Origin: Halosolutus amylolyticus
GTDB taxonomy: Archaea > Halobacteriota > Halobacteria > Halobacteriales > Natrialbaceae
Length of the DNA stretch: 64,000 nucleotides
NCBI RefSeq assembly: GCF_023566055.1
Contig: NZ_JALIQP010000006.1
Location: 124,001 to 188,000, forward strand
Reading direction: 5' to 3'
The translations under genes were made by a program, and so were the position numbers. The notes under the pieces were generated by a model. The model worked only from the letters and a program-made list of their open reading frames with translations. It was not told the DNA's origin and ran no database searches. The number at the start of each line of letters is the position of its first letter. Within the stretch, counting starts at the first letter, position 1. Below, in pieces: positions 42,858 through 53,815 of the stretch.

Positions 42858-44237
42858 TTACGTAGCGAGACTCGATCGACCGGTGATCACCATCGCAACG
42901 CTGCTTCCGATCGCGCTGATGGCACCGACGAGACCGGCGATCGCGATCACGTTCCGGGTGGCGACCTCGGAATCCGACGAGAAGCTAATCAGGGCCATCG
43001 CGAGGACGACCAGGAAGAGGCCACCGATGAGCGAACTCGCGGTCGTACCCGCGAGTCGTAGCCGACTGAACCGCCGACGCCCTTCGCTCAGCCCGAGGAC
43101 GATCGCCAGCACTGGCGCGACGAGGAAGACCACCAGCAGGCCGATCAGCGGGGCGAGCTGTCCGGCGATCGCCTGATCGAAGGTGACCTCGACCCAGCCG
43201 ACCGACAGGTAGCCCGCGGCCCCGATGGCGACGCCGACCATCGCCATGAACCCGATCGTCGCACCCGTCTTCCGGAGGAGGTCGACGAACGCCTCGTTAC
43301 TCCGTTTGGCCACGCCGAGCACCGCGAGCGCGAGTCCGGTGACGAGCGCGACGCCGGCGAAGAGGACGCCGACGTCGAGGACGGTCGATCCGAGCGCACC
43401 GCCGGCAACGTCCCCGTCGGCCCCGCCATCGCCGCCGTTACCACCTGCATCGTCTTCCTCCGCGGCCATCGACACGTCGAGTGCGGCGGTCCCGTTCGCT
43501 TCGACCGTGACGGTCTCTTCGACGGTCTCGTATCCGCTCGTGGAGAACCGGATCGGCTGGTCGCCTTCGCCGACTTCGATCTCGTAGGTGCCGTCCTCGT
43601 CGGATGTCGTCGATCCGGTGGACTCGATAGCGGCGATCTCGACGCCCTCGATCGGTTCCCCGTCGTCGTCGGTCACCGTCCCCTCGACGGTGCCGGTATC
43701 GGGCATCGCGAGGGTGTTCGCCGCCGCGTTCAGGTCGTCGTCGATCGCCTCGACGCGGTCGGCCGTGCGCCGAAGCGAGTCCGCGGCCTCCTTCGCACCG
43801 TCGCTGATGTGCCCGTACTCCGCTTCGATCCGATCGGCCTCCTCGCGTGCTTCCGCCGCCGTGTCGACGTGGTTGGCGATGTCTCGACCGACGCGATCCT
43901 GTGCCTGTTCGTTGATCTCGTCGACGACCCGATCGAGCATCGTGTCGTGGACGCGGGTCGCCGCTTCGCGCAACCGCTGGGCTTCCGCTTCGGCTTCGGC
44001 CGCAGTTTCGGCCTCGACCTCGGCGACGAGTTCGACGTCCTCGACGTTCTCGAGTCCGTCGTTCGTCTCCTCGATGCGATCGTTCGTGTCGGCGATCGCG
44101 TTCGCGTTTACCTCCTCGACGTCGCTCTCGTCGAACTCCTGGGCGGCAACGGTGCCGGGACCGACCCCGACCGCGATACCCGAAGACAGGACGAGGAGCG
44201 TCGATAGCAGGAACACTCCTACTTGTTGTCTGTTCAT
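42858..44237 (-). CDS. exported coiled-coil/CarboxypepD-reg-like membrane protein, 459 aa
   Basis: Signal peptide at the N-terminus (MNRQQVGVFLLSTLLVLSSGIAVG..., cleavage near AQE around 33), then a helical acidic region (about 40-165) likely coiled-coil. A beta-sandwich of the carboxypeptidase-regulatory type follows (about 175-260: VEGTVTDDDGEPIEGVEIAAIESTGSTTSDEDGTYEIEV). After an Asp/Gly-rich linker come five transmembrane helices (about 285-455). The protein therefore has an extracellular coiled coil and Ig-like domain on a membrane anchor. The TATA-like TTATATATC lies on the upstream side near 44262. Function unknown. Confidence 0.9.
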   Translation of the reverse strand: MNRQQVGVFLLSTLLVLSSGIAVGVGPGTVAAQEFDESDVEEVNANAIADTNDRIEETNDGLENVEDVELVAEVEAETAAEAEAEAQRLREAATRVHDTMLDRVVDEINEQAQDRVGRDIANHVDTAAEAREEADRIEAEYGHISDGAKEAADSLRRTADRVEAIDDDLNAAANTLAMPDTGTVEGTVTDDDGEPIEGVEIAAIESTGSTTSDEDGTYEIEVGEGDQPIRFSTSGYETVEETVTVEANGTAALDVSMAAEEDDAGGNGGDGGADGDVAGGALGSTVLDVGVLFAGVALVTGLALAVLGVAKRSNEAFVDLLRKTGATIGFMAMVGVAIGAAGYLSVGWVEVTFDQAIAGQLAPLIGLLVVFLVAPVLAIVLGLSEGRRRFSRLRLAGTTASSLIGGLFLVVLAMALISFSSDSEVATRNVIAIAGLVGAISAIGSSVAMVITGRSSLAT

Positions 44238-44450
44238 TATGGCTAATCATGCAGTATTTCTCGATATATAACTTTTGATTCGTGTGGTATTTATTGACTC
44301 CCACACCGGAATGTTGCGTGAATAATTAAAGGGAATTTGGTACAGTTTGGTCGTTTTGCCACTAATGGGCGAACTATTACCGGGAAGACCAACGCGTTTG
44401 TTTGCCAGAACGGAGGCTGGGACGACGTTTTTCCAGTGGGCGCCCGTCGG

Positions 44451-46007
44451 CTACGAGGAGTCCGTGGGGGACGGGTCTCCGTCTTCTCCACGCACCGACC
44501 GGAACCGGGTGTCGTTCGAGCGGTCCCGGTCGCGTGCACGAAGTCGCTCCTGCAGTCGGGCCTCGATGAACGCCTGCATCTCGAGTCCGTCGTCCGCGTC
44601 GACGTCGTAGGCAGTGCCGGCCCGGCCGAAGAACGACGCCGAACTGGCAGTGTCGGCCGTCACGTTCGCGAGTCGTCGGCGACGCTGGAAGACGGTCTGC
44701 GTGTGGACGACGGCCTGCACGCGGTAGTACGGGACGACCTTGGTCGATCGCCGCCAGAACCCCGTCCGTGCGAGAAGTACCCTATCACCGAACTGGTACC
44801 CTCGGTTCGACCACTTCAGGTGGGCCCCGACCGGGACGGCGACGACCAGGAGCGCGAGGGCGTACCAGTAGCTACCCACAGCCGTGGACGATGCCACCAG
44901 GTAGCCGGCGGCGACGACGACGGCAACGACCAGGAGATACCGCACGGCGTAGCGCTCTCTCGCACGACGGGGCGGCCGTTCGAACTCGTACTCGTCGAAC
45001 GGTTCGATCGAGCGGGCGAGTGCGAGCACGCGATCACGACCGGCGAGGGGTATCGCGGATTCCGTCCCGCGAGCGCCCGCTTGCCCGGGTGCGTATCCTG
45101 CCGTCTCGACGGCCAGCGAACTGTAGCCGAACCACCGGAACGGAACGGATTCGGCGATCGTCAGCGTCTGTACCTTGTCCAGGGGAATCGTGCCGCTGTA
45201 GCGCTGGAGCAGGCCGCGCTCGTAGTACAGTTCGTCGTCGACGCGAGTGAGTCGGAAGCCGTAGTACCGGTTGACCGTCAGGAGTACGCTCACGATCCAG
45301 GCCGCGAGCAGGAACAGGAGAACGCCCCAGGCGAGCGCGAACACGCCGGTCCCGGGGAGATCATCGAGCAGTCCGAACGGGACCAACGTTCCCGGATCGA
45401 ACCCGCTCGCGAACGAGAGGGCGATTCCGCCGAGGAGACTGGCCCCCGGGTCGATCGTGAAGCAACTCAGGACGGCGAGTTCCCGCGGCTCCATGGCGAA
45501 GAGCAGTTCTTCCTCGTCCCGGTCGTCGGCGTCTCGGTCGCGATCGAGTCCGCGTTCGACGTCGGCGTCCCCGCCACCGTTTCGCAGTTGACGTCGGAGG
45601 CGGCGAGCCTCGTCCTCGCCGACGTACTGGAGCGTGACCTCCGTCTGGCCCCCACCGGCGGTCTCGACGTGAACGACGGCCAGCCCGAGCGCCCGGCCGA
45701 GGACGGGCTGTCTCACGTCGACGTTCTGGATCCGCCGTCGCGGCACCTCCCGATCGCGCCGGGCGAACACGCCGGACGTGACGTCGAACGTGTCCGCGGT
45801 GAGTTCGTAGCGGAACCGCTCGTAGTAGGCGTACTCGTAGACGATCCCGAGCAGGATTCCGGCGAGAACCAGCCCGCCGATAGTCAGGAGATTCGGACCG
45901 GCGCTTCCCGGGGATGCGACGACCCCGACGACGAAAAACAGGAACCCGGTGCTGACGCTCCGCGACACCGATCGGACGGCGACCGAGGCAGGGTGGAGTT
46001 TTCTCAT
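44451..46007 (-). CDS. YdbT-type PH-domain (bPH2) membrane protein, copy A
   Basis: A 518-residue membrane protein with three repeats of the bacterial PH-like fold (bPH2): RFRYELTADTFDVTSGVFARRDREVPRRRIQNVDVRQPVLGRALGLA (about 50-95), YYGFRLTRVDDELYYERGLLQRYSGTIPLDKVQTLTI (about 245-280) and GDRVLLARTGFWRRSTKVVPYYRVQAVVHTQTVFQRRRRLANVTADTAS (about 410-460). Hydrophobic helices lie between. It overlaps the stop of the upstream YdbS-type gene by four bases (ATGA). A homologous pair is at 48781/50561. Function unknown. Confidence 0.9.
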   Translation of the reverse strand: MRKLHPASVAVRSVSRSVSTGFLFFVVGVVASPGSAGPNLLTIGGLVLAGILLGIVYEYAYYERFRYELTADTFDVTSGVFARRDREVPRRRIQNVDVRQPVLGRALGLAVVHVETAGGGQTEVTLQYVGEDEARRLRRQLRNGGGDADVERGLDRDRDADDRDEEELLFAMEPRELAVLSCFTIDPGASLLGGIALSFASGFDPGTLVPFGLLDDLPGTGVFALAWGVLLFLLAAWIVSVLLTVNRYYGFRLTRVDDELYYERGLLQRYSGTIPLDKVQTLTIAESVPFRWFGYSSLAVETAGYAPGQAGARGTESAIPLAGRDRVLALARSIEPFDEYEFERPPRRARERYAVRYLLVVAVVVAAGYLVASSTAVGSYWYALALLVVAVPVGAHLKWSNRGYQFGDRVLLARTGFWRRSTKVVPYYRVQAVVHTQTVFQRRRRLANVTADTASSASFFGRAGTAYDVDADDGLEMQAFIEARLQERLRARDRDRSNDTRFRSVRGEDGDPSPTDSS

Positions 46008-46492
46008 ACGGCGTCTTCGCCCTCGCTCTCGATCGCGAGTCGACGCAGCTCTTCGCGGAGACCGTTCGCGCGCTCCGGTGTCAGCCCGGGAATCGCCACG
46101 TCGGCGCTCCGGGAGCCCGCGGTGTAGACGACCATCGTTGCCAGCCCGGTCGTTCGCTCGATCGGGGACCGCCGGGAGTCGACGTGCTGGACGCGGACGT
46201 ACGGGACGACGGTCTTGACGCGCGTGAAGACGCCCCGCTCGATGTAGAGCCCGTCGTCCTGTATCTCGAATCGCCAGACGCTGTAGCGAAACCACGCGAC
46301 GAGAACCCGCACAGCGGCGAGTACCACGGCGAGTCCCACGGCGGCCGGGACGAACCAGTCGGGTTCGGATGCCCAGACGCCGGTCGACGAAACCGCGATC
46401 GCGCCACCCACGATCAGGGCGCCGACGATCGCGGCCCGAATACCGGCGACGACGAGCCAGACGACGCGGACCCGGGGGGTGAGTCGTTCCAT
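46004..46492 (-). CDS. YdbS-type PH-domain membrane protein, copy A
   Basis: A 162-residue protein: two transmembrane helices (about 8-31 and 43-65), then a bPH2 domain, FEIQDDGLYIERGVFTRVKTVVPYVRVQHVDSRRSPIERTTGLATMVVYTAGSRSADVAIPGLTPERA. The stop overlaps the start of the YdbT-type gene, so the two form one complex or operon. ATG 46492. Paralogue of the 50561 gene. Confidence 0.9.
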   Translation of the reverse strand: MERLTPRVRVVWLVVAGIRAAIVGALIVGGAIAVSSTGVWASEPDWFVPAAVGLAVVLAAVRVLVAWFRYSVWRFEIQDDGLYIERGVFTRVKTVVPYVRVQHVDSRRSPIERTTGLATMVVYTAGSRSADVAIPGLTPERANGLREELRRLAIESEGEDAV

Positions 46493-46682
46493 ACTGTCCG
46501 TGAGGCACACTGTGCGAATAAAAGGTGGGAACGCAAGAGCCCGGTCGACGAGGAACGGGGGCACACAGAATCACGGTCGACGACGCGGCGATCACGAATC
46601 GTTACGGGGCGGGCGCATCGACGGAGCGGGCCCCTCGATCGCAGAGGGCGGGAAAAGCCGAGATCCGTGCCGAGAGACGTCG

Positions 46683-46916
46683 TCAGTGTGTCGCCGTCCG
46701 GACGTCTTCGACGTGAAAGAGGTCGTCCTGCAGTCCGTCGCCGTCGCAGTCCTCGTTCGGACAGGTATAGTGCCACCCGTCTTTCGTGGCATCCCCTTCT
46801 CGGAATCGATCACCACATACCTGACAGAATAGTTGTCCTTTCGTACAGGTATCCCGGTGTAACTCGAGGGCGAGCTCCGTCTGGAACGACTGGTTACAGT
46901 TGCGACAAGTGTGCAT
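46683..46916 (-). CDS. zinc-finger protein, 77 aa (HVO_2901-like)
   Basis: A short protein with two zinc knots: CRNCNQSFQTELALELHRDTC (C2H2/C3H-like, about 4-24) and CQVCGDRFREGDATKDGWHYTCPNEDC (about 32-58). The rest is acidic (GDGLQDDLFHVEDV). The name is from memory of haloarchaeal single-gene families. A TATA-like sequence and a GGAGGG site lie just upstream of the ATG at 46916. Function unknown. Confidence 0.85.
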   Translation of the reverse strand: MHTCRNCNQSFQTELALELHRDTCTKGQLFCQVCGDRFREGDATKDGWHYTCPNEDCDGDGLQDDLFHVEDVRTATH

Positions 46917-47250
46917 GTTTCGTCTGACGATACCCTCCGTAAAAACTGCTTGGGTTCTTTTATTACGCCGTATTCGGTCGTGATTCGGCGTTACTGTGCC
47001 GATTTAGGGTCCACACGTCGGGAAGAAAAACCGACAGAATTTCCGTATTACTCGGATCCGTGTGTAGCGTTTCCTGTCACGACGCCGTGGCAGCACTCGC
47101 CGTCGAACAGGGGACGAGAAATACTATATGGGCTCTGGTATATCTGACGAACGGACCCCGACACGTCGGTCGATCGCTACCGGTCGTGGGGTGGGTGGTC
47201 GGCCGATCGGTCGCGGTTCGAGGGGAGTCCGATCGCGGACGGCGTCGTCG
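46917..47250. other. 334-bp gap upstream of the zinc-finger gene
   Basis: It contains the zinc-finger promoter near 46955-46968 and a separate AT-rich TACTATATGG near 47120. No gene seen; the long open frame on the plus strand that begins here runs antisense to fumC. Confidence 0.55.
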
Positions 47251-48663
47251 TCAGTCGTCCTGACCGAGGATACCCCGTTCGGTCATCTTCCGGGGGTCGA
47301 GCACCTCGTCGGCCTCCTCCTCGGAGAGGTAGCCCTTCTCGAGGACGACCTCGCGGACGGTCTTTCCCTCCTTGAGCGCGGTCTTTGCGACCTCGCTGGC
47401 CCTGTCGTAGCCGATGTGGACGTTCAGCGAGGTAGCCATCGCCATCGACTGCTCGACGCGGTCACGGCAGTACTCCTCGTTGGCCTCGAGTTCCGCGACG
47501 AAGCGATCGGCGAAGACCTGGCTGGCGTTCGAGATGAGTTCGGCCGACTGGAGGAAGTTGTGCGCGAGGACGGGCTTGTAGAGGTTGAGATCGATCTGGC
47601 CCTCGGCGGCACCCGCGGAGACGGCGGCGTCGTTGCCGACGACCTGTTTGTGGACCTGGTTGACGGCCTCGGCTACGACGGGGTTGATCTTGCCGGGCAT
47701 GATCGAGGACCCGGGCTGGTTCTCCGGCTGTTCGATCTCGCCGAGACCGTTGCGCGGGCCGGAGGCGAGCAGCCGAAGGTCGTTGGCGATCTTGTTCAGC
47801 GACCCCGCGACCACGCGGAGCGCGCCGTGGGCCTCGCTCATCGCGTCGTGGGCGGCCTGGGCCTCGAAGTGATCGTCGGCCTCGCGGAACTGGACGCCCG
47901 TCTCCTTCGTGATGTACTCGGCGGCGCGGCCGGGGAACTCCTCGTGGGTGTTCAGTCCCGTTCCGGTCGCGGTTCCGCCGAGGGCGAGTTCCGCGAGGTG
48001 TTCGCGGACCTTGTCGACGCGGGAGAGTCCCTTCTCGACCTGCGTGCGGTAGCCGCCGAACTCCTGGCCGAGGGTGACCGGCGTCGCGTCCTGCAGGTGG
48101 GTGCGGCCGGTCTTGACGACGTCGTCGAACTCCTCCTCTTTCGTCTCGAGCGCTTCGCGAAGGGTGTCGAGCGCGGGAATGACGTCCTTCTCGATCGCCT
48201 CGAGGGAGGCCACGTGCATCGCCGTCGGGATGACGTCGTTGCTCGACTGGCCGTAGTTGACGTGGTCGTTCGGGTGGACGACCCGATCGCCGATCTCAGC
48301 GCCCATGATCTCGGCGGCGCGGTTGGCGATGACCTCGTTGGCGTTCATGTTCGACGACGTGCCGGACCCGGTCTGGAAGACGTCGACCGGGAACTGCTCG
48401 TCGTGATCGCCGGCGATGACCTCGTCGGCGGCCTCGACGATCGCGTCCGCGACGTCGTCCTCGACGAGGCCGAGGTCGCGGTTGGCCTGCGCGGCGGCCT
48501 TCTTGACCACGCCGAGCGCGCGGACGAACCGCCGCCCGAAGGTGATTCCCGAGATGGGGAAGTTCCCGATCGCACGCTGGGTCTGTGCACCCCAGTAGGC
48601 GTCGGCCGGGACCTGCATTTCGCCGAGGCTGTCCTCCTCGATACGGAACTCGTCGTCTCCCAT
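47251..48663 (-). CDS. fumC: FumC, class II fumarate hydratase
   Basis: A 470-residue TCA-cycle enzyme that interconverts fumarate and malate. The signature GSSIMPGKINPV is present at about 318-329; TGSGTSSNMNANEVIANRAAE (about 97-117) and the HPNDHVNYGQSSNDVIPTAMH segment (about 128-148) contain further active-site residues. The N-terminus MGDDEFRIEEDSLGEMQVPADAYWGAQTQRA is the class II fumarase hallmark. It is a lone gene, between the two PH-domain operons, and is read in the same direction as them. Confidence 0.97.
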   Translation of the reverse strand: MGDDEFRIEEDSLGEMQVPADAYWGAQTQRAIGNFPISGITFGRRFVRALGVVKKAAAQANRDLGLVEDDVADAIVEAADEVIAGDHDEQFPVDVFQTGSGTSSNMNANEVIANRAAEIMGAEIGDRVVHPNDHVNYGQSSNDVIPTAMHVASLEAIEKDVIPALDTLREALETKEEEFDDVVKTGRTHLQDATPVTLGQEFGGYRTQVEKGLSRVDKVREHLAELALGGTATGTGLNTHEEFPGRAAEYITKETGVQFREADDHFEAQAAHDAMSEAHGALRVVAGSLNKIANDLRLLASGPRNGLGEIEQPENQPGSSIMPGKINPVVAEAVNQVHKQVVGNDAAVSAGAAEGQIDLNLYKPVLAHNFLQSAELISNASQVFADRFVAELEANEEYCRDRVEQSMAMATSLNVHIGYDRASEVAKTALKEGKTVREVVLEKGYLSEEEADEVLDPRKMTERGILGQDD

Positions 48664-48780
48664 ACGCGGAGCCTCGCGGGCGGTCAGGTAAAAACCACCG
48701 AAAGGGCGCGCGAACGAGCGACGGCGGCCGCCATACGACGGGTCCGCGACCGGGGACCGTCGGGGACGTCGTCGGCGTGC

Positions 48781-50556
48781 TCAGGTGAAATCGACCTCCA
48801 GTCCGACGTCGTCCGCGCGGGCGCGATCGCGCAGGGCCGACTGGAGTCGGTCCCGACTGGTTCCGTGGACGTCCCGCGCGTCCGCGAGATGGACGTCGTA
48901 GATCGTCGGCGTCGACCAGAAGAAGTCCCGCGAACTGGCGGTGTCGACGACCAGCGACGCCAGCCCCAGCCGGCGCTGGAAGATCGATCGCCGGGTGTTG
49001 ACGGTCTGGATGCGGTAGTAGGGGATCACGGTCGTCCGGCGACGCCAGAAGCCCCGGCGGATCACGAGGTGGTCCTCGCCGACGGCGTAGCCGAGGTGGA
49101 CGTACCGGAGGTGGGCCGCGGGCGGGACCGCGACGAAGACGATCGCGGCGAGATACCAGCGATCGAGCGGGGTCACCTGTGCGATCCCGAACGCGATGGC
49201 GACGACGACGAGCGCGACCAGCGAGAACCGGACGAGGTAGCGTCGCCGGGCGAGCGTCGGCGGACTGTGGAAGGTCGGCGTCTCGACGCCGGTGAGGTTC
49301 TCGGTGAACCGGTGGACGCGGCCCTGCTTCGCGAGCGGGACGGCCGACTGGCTCCCGCTGTCGCTGTCGGGGCCGTAGCCGGCGGTCTCGACCCAGAGCC
49401 CGGCGTAGCCGATGAGTCGCTGGACGGGGTTGTCCGTGATCGTGACCGACTGGACCTTCTCGACGGGGATCGAGCCGCTGTAGCGCTGGAGCAACCCGCG
49501 CTCGTAGACGAAGTCCTCGCCGGCGCGGCCGAGCCGGAAGTCGTAGTAGGTCGTGAACGTGTAGGCGACGCTCACGAGATAGGTGACGAGGACCCCGTTG
49601 ATCGCCGAGATGACCGTGAAGATCCCGTAGCTCTGGGCGTCGCCGGTCGCGAGATCTTGCGGGCCGCCGAACGGCTGTGCGACGGTCACGAGCAGGTCGA
49701 GGATCGTATCCGTCGCGAGGAAGAACGCGAACGTCACGGCGGCGATGGCAGCGGGCCGGAACGAGGTAAACGAGTACAGCAGGAGTTCGCGTGATTCGAG
49801 GTCGAACAGCCGCTTTCGGCGGGGCTCGAGGCGATCGATCGGTTCGGCCCGTTCGCCGCCGGATTCGATCCCCTCCTCGATGGCCCGCTCCGTCCCGTCG
49901 TAGCCCCGGCGGTCCGACTCGCCCGCAGTCGATCCGGGGTCGATCGGCCCTGTACGATCGGAGTCGACCTCGGGGACGATGTCGTCGGCGGCGGTGGATT
50001 CGGTTGCCGTCTCGGCCTCGCCGACTGCGTCGGACTCCGTCGGCCGATCGGACTCCGCCGTCGGGAGTTCGGTGTCGGCCCGCTCGCCGGACTCGCGGCG
50101 TCGTCGCTCTTTCACTGCGGCGGTCCGTCGCCTGATCTCGCGCTGGAGGCGCTCCGCCTCGGCCTCGCTGACGAAGTTCAGAGTCGCCTCGCTGTTGCCG
50201 CCGCCCGCGGTCTCGATCGAGACGATCGCGAGCCCGAGCAGTCGCTGGACGACGCCCTGGCGGACGTCGACGTTCTGGATCCGCCGGTAGGGGATCTCTC
50301 GGGAGCGGCGGGCGATCACACCGGAGGCGACGTCGACGGTCGTCTCCGTGACCGCGTACTCGAACCGGTAGTAGTACGCGATCCCGTAGCCGACGCCGGC
50401 CAGGAGACCGAGCGGCGCGGCGAACGGTGCCCAGGCGGCGCTGACGAGGTCGGTGACGCTCGACAGTCCGATGACCAGCGCGATCGGGATCCAGAGCCAG
50501 ACGAACGCGTACTGGAGGGCGTAGAAAACCGCGCTGAGTGGGTGCAGGCGATTCAT
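48781..50556 (-). CDS. YdbT-type PH-domain (bPH2) membrane protein, copy B
   Basis: A 591-residue paralogue of the 44451 gene with the same three bPH2 units (RFEYAVTETTVDVASGVIARRSREIPYRRIQNVDVRQGVVQRLLGLA, YYDFRLGRAGEDFVYERGLLQRYSGSIPVEKVQSVTI and GEDHLVIRRGFWRRRTTVIPYYRIQTVNTRRSIFQRRLGLASLV) and hydrophobic helices. It has a longer acidic linker of about 70 residues after the first unit (ESGERADTELPTAES...). The start lies four bases downstream of the stop of its YdbS-type partner. Function unknown. Confidence 0.9.
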   Translation of the reverse strand: MNRLHPLSAVFYALQYAFVWLWIPIALVIGLSSVTDLVSAAWAPFAAPLGLLAGVGYGIAYYYRFEYAVTETTVDVASGVIARRSREIPYRRIQNVDVRQGVVQRLLGLAIVSIETAGGGNSEATLNFVSEAEAERLQREIRRRTAAVKERRRRESGERADTELPTAESDRPTESDAVGEAETATESTAADDIVPEVDSDRTGPIDPGSTAGESDRRGYDGTERAIEEGIESGGERAEPIDRLEPRRKRLFDLESRELLLYSFTSFRPAAIAAVTFAFFLATDTILDLLVTVAQPFGGPQDLATGDAQSYGIFTVISAINGVLVTYLVSVAYTFTTYYDFRLGRAGEDFVYERGLLQRYSGSIPVEKVQSVTITDNPVQRLIGYAGLWVETAGYGPDSDSGSQSAVPLAKQGRVHRFTENLTGVETPTFHSPPTLARRRYLVRFSLVALVVVAIAFGIAQVTPLDRWYLAAIVFVAVPPAAHLRYVHLGYAVGEDHLVIRRGFWRRRTTVIPYYRIQTVNTRRSIFQRRLGLASLVVDTASSRDFFWSTPTIYDVHLADARDVHGTSRDRLQSALRDRARADDVGLEVDFT

Positions 50557-50560
50557 CGAT

Positions 50561-51022
50561 TCAGACGGCGTCTTCGACCTCGCTCTCGACGGCGAGTTCG
50601 CGGAGGGTGTCCTGCAGATCCCGCGCCCGGTCCGGGCGCAAGCCCGGGATCGTCACGTCCGCGTTTCGCGACCCTGCGGTGTAGACGACCACGCTCGAGA
50701 GTCCGAGCGCCCGCTCGATCGGCCCGAACTGTGTGTCGACGTGCTGGACCCGGACGAACGGCACGGCGGTCTCGACGAACGTGACGACTCCCCGTTCGAG
50801 GTAGAGGGCGTCCGACTGGAGTTCGAACCGCCAGACCTGGTGGCGCCGGATCGCGTAGCCGATGCCGAGTACGATCGCGATCGCGACGATCGCCCCGAGG
50901 GCGACCGTCGGGACGGCCGTGAGCCACCGGTCGACGGCCGCGAGGACGGCGCCGACGGCGATTGCGACGATCGCCGCCTGTGCGATCCAGAGCAACCTGA
51001 TGCGGGGGTGGAGCGACTCCAT
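50561..51022 (-). CDS. YdbS-type PH-domain membrane protein, copy B
   Basis: A 153-residue protein: two hydrophobic helices at about 10-28 and 38-60, followed by a bPH2 domain (FELQSDALYLERGVVTFVETAVPFVRVQHVDTQFGPIERALGLSSVVVYTAGSRNADVTIPGLRPDRA). Closely similar to the 46004 product. Start ATG 51022. Confidence 0.9.
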   Translation of the reverse strand: MESLHPRIRLLWIAQAAIVAIAVGAVLAAVDRWLTAVPTVALGAIVAIAIVLGIGYAIRRHQVWRFELQSDALYLERGVVTFVETAVPFVRVQHVDTQFGPIERALGLSSVVVYTAGSRNADVTIPGLRPDRARDLQDTLRELAVESEVEDAV

Positions 51023-51117
51023 ACGCGTATCCTATCAACATCGAAGGATAAAGGTGCGGTTCCGACTCGAGGCGGCGGCGCGAGCGCGGCGTGGGGTCCC
51101 GGCACCGACGCGGGTGC

Positions 51118-51375
51118 TCACTCCGCCGCCGTCTCCTCGTACTCCTCGGGGGTGTACGTCGAGAGTTCGAGGGCATGAATGTCGGTCGTCATGTGGTCGT
51201 CCAGGGCGTCGTAGACCTGCTGGTGTTGCTGGACGAGCGGTACCCCTTCGAAGGTCGGCGAGACGACCGTCGCCGCGAGGTGATCGTCGTCGTGCTCGTC
51301 GCGCGCGTACGTGACGGTCGCGTCCGCGTCTTCGAGGTTCGATTCGATGACGTCCTCGACGTCGGCTGGCTTCAT
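51118..51375 (-). CDS. BolA family protein
   Basis: An 85-residue BolA/IbaG-like protein. The fold signature is DVEDVIESNLEDADATVTYARDEHDDDHLAATVVSPTFEGVPLVQQHQQVYDALDDHMTTDIHALELSTYTPEE: a helix, strands and the conserved FxGxxLVxxHQxVYxxL motif. BolA proteins work with glutaredoxins in iron-sulfur trafficking. Start ATG 51375 at the family start. Divergent from the 51537 gene. Confidence 0.93.
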   Translation of the reverse strand: MKPADVEDVIESNLEDADATVTYARDEHDDDHLAATVVSPTFEGVPLVQQHQQVYDALDDHMTTDIHALELSTYTPEEYEETAAE

Positions 51376-51536
51376 ACCGTGCCCTCCGTCCGCTCGCGGC
51401 AAAAACACGGCGGTCCCGGTGAGGGTCACACGAGATGCCGATCGACGGAGTCACGAGGGCGATCGGTCCGCCGTCACCCGATCGCCGCGTGCCGCCGATC
51501 GTCGTCTTTTTATCGGCTCCCGTCGCTGTCGGTCGT

Positions 51537-52055
51537 ATGTCACTGGCAGCCGAGACGCGCCGCGCAGTCGATCGCCGCCCCTTCCTCGCGGCTGCCCTGC
51601 GGGCCGGCGTCGTCAACTACACCGCCGCGGCCCGCTATCTGGACGTCGACGGGGACCCGGAGGCGATCGCGACCGCCCTGCGACGGTACGCCGAGGAGTT
51701 GCCGACCTACGAGACGACCGGGCGCGACGTCAGGGTCCGGATGCGAAGCGGGATCGGCGTGATCGGCGGCGAGAGCGACGTCGAGGACGACGATACCGCG
51801 GGCGATCGGGGACTGCTGACGGTCGGGGGCGTCACCGTCGGCGCGTGCGACGGCGGGAAAACCGCGATCGTCGCGACCGGCGGCGTCGATGCCGCCGCCC
51901 TCGCTCACGCGTTGCAGACGCTTTCGATCGACGACGTCGACCCCGACGCGGCCGCAGTCGGCGAGGGAACGATGGTGATCGTCGTCGATCGCCGCGAGGG
52001 TGCGACCGCCCTCCGGACGATCGAGGCGGCGCTCGATCGGGTTCCGGACCGGTAG
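51537..52055 (+). CDS. conserved haloarchaeal protein, 172 aa (DUF7523-like)
   Basis: Two parts: an N-terminal HTH-like region (about 1-45, LRAGVVNYTAAARYLDVDGDPEAIATALRRYAEELP), and an ACT-like alpha/beta part with GLLTVGGVTVGACDGGKTAIVATGGVDAAALAHALQTLSIDDV and VVDRREGATALRTIEAAL. No clear ligand motif. A T-rich TATA box (TTTTTATC, about 51506-51513) precedes. The DUF name is from memory. The next gene, cysS, follows about 100 bases downstream. Confidence 0.8.
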   Translation: MSLAAETRRAVDRRPFLAAALRAGVVNYTAAARYLDVDGDPEAIATALRRYAEELPTYETTGRDVRVRMRSGIGVIGGESDVEDDDTAGDRGLLTVGGVTVGACDGGKTAIVATGGVDAAALAHALQTLSIDDVDPDAAAVGEGTMVIVVDRREGATALRTIEAALDRVPDR

Positions 52056-52161
52056 CCGGGTTTCGATCGGCCGGAACGGTGGGTCACGGACGCGATCGGC
52101 GAGGGGTTCGCGATCGAATGCCATCACACTGTTTAACTTTCGTCCGCGGGAAGTGATGGTA

Positions 52162-53700
<1,539 letters not shown>

Positions 53701-53815
53701 GCCGTCCCGAGATCGCGATCGGTCCGCTGGAGCTGTCGTCCCGCTTCTGCCGCGTGACTCGTAACGGGTCCGTTCCACGAAACTTATAGTGACGAAGGAG
53801 GTCCCCTCGAACAGG

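Noticed and set aside
47128-49794. Long open frame on the plus strand opposite fumC and the PH-domain gene
   Set aside because: The minus-strand genes have clear motifs (FumC signature, bPH2 repeats); the plus frame has none.
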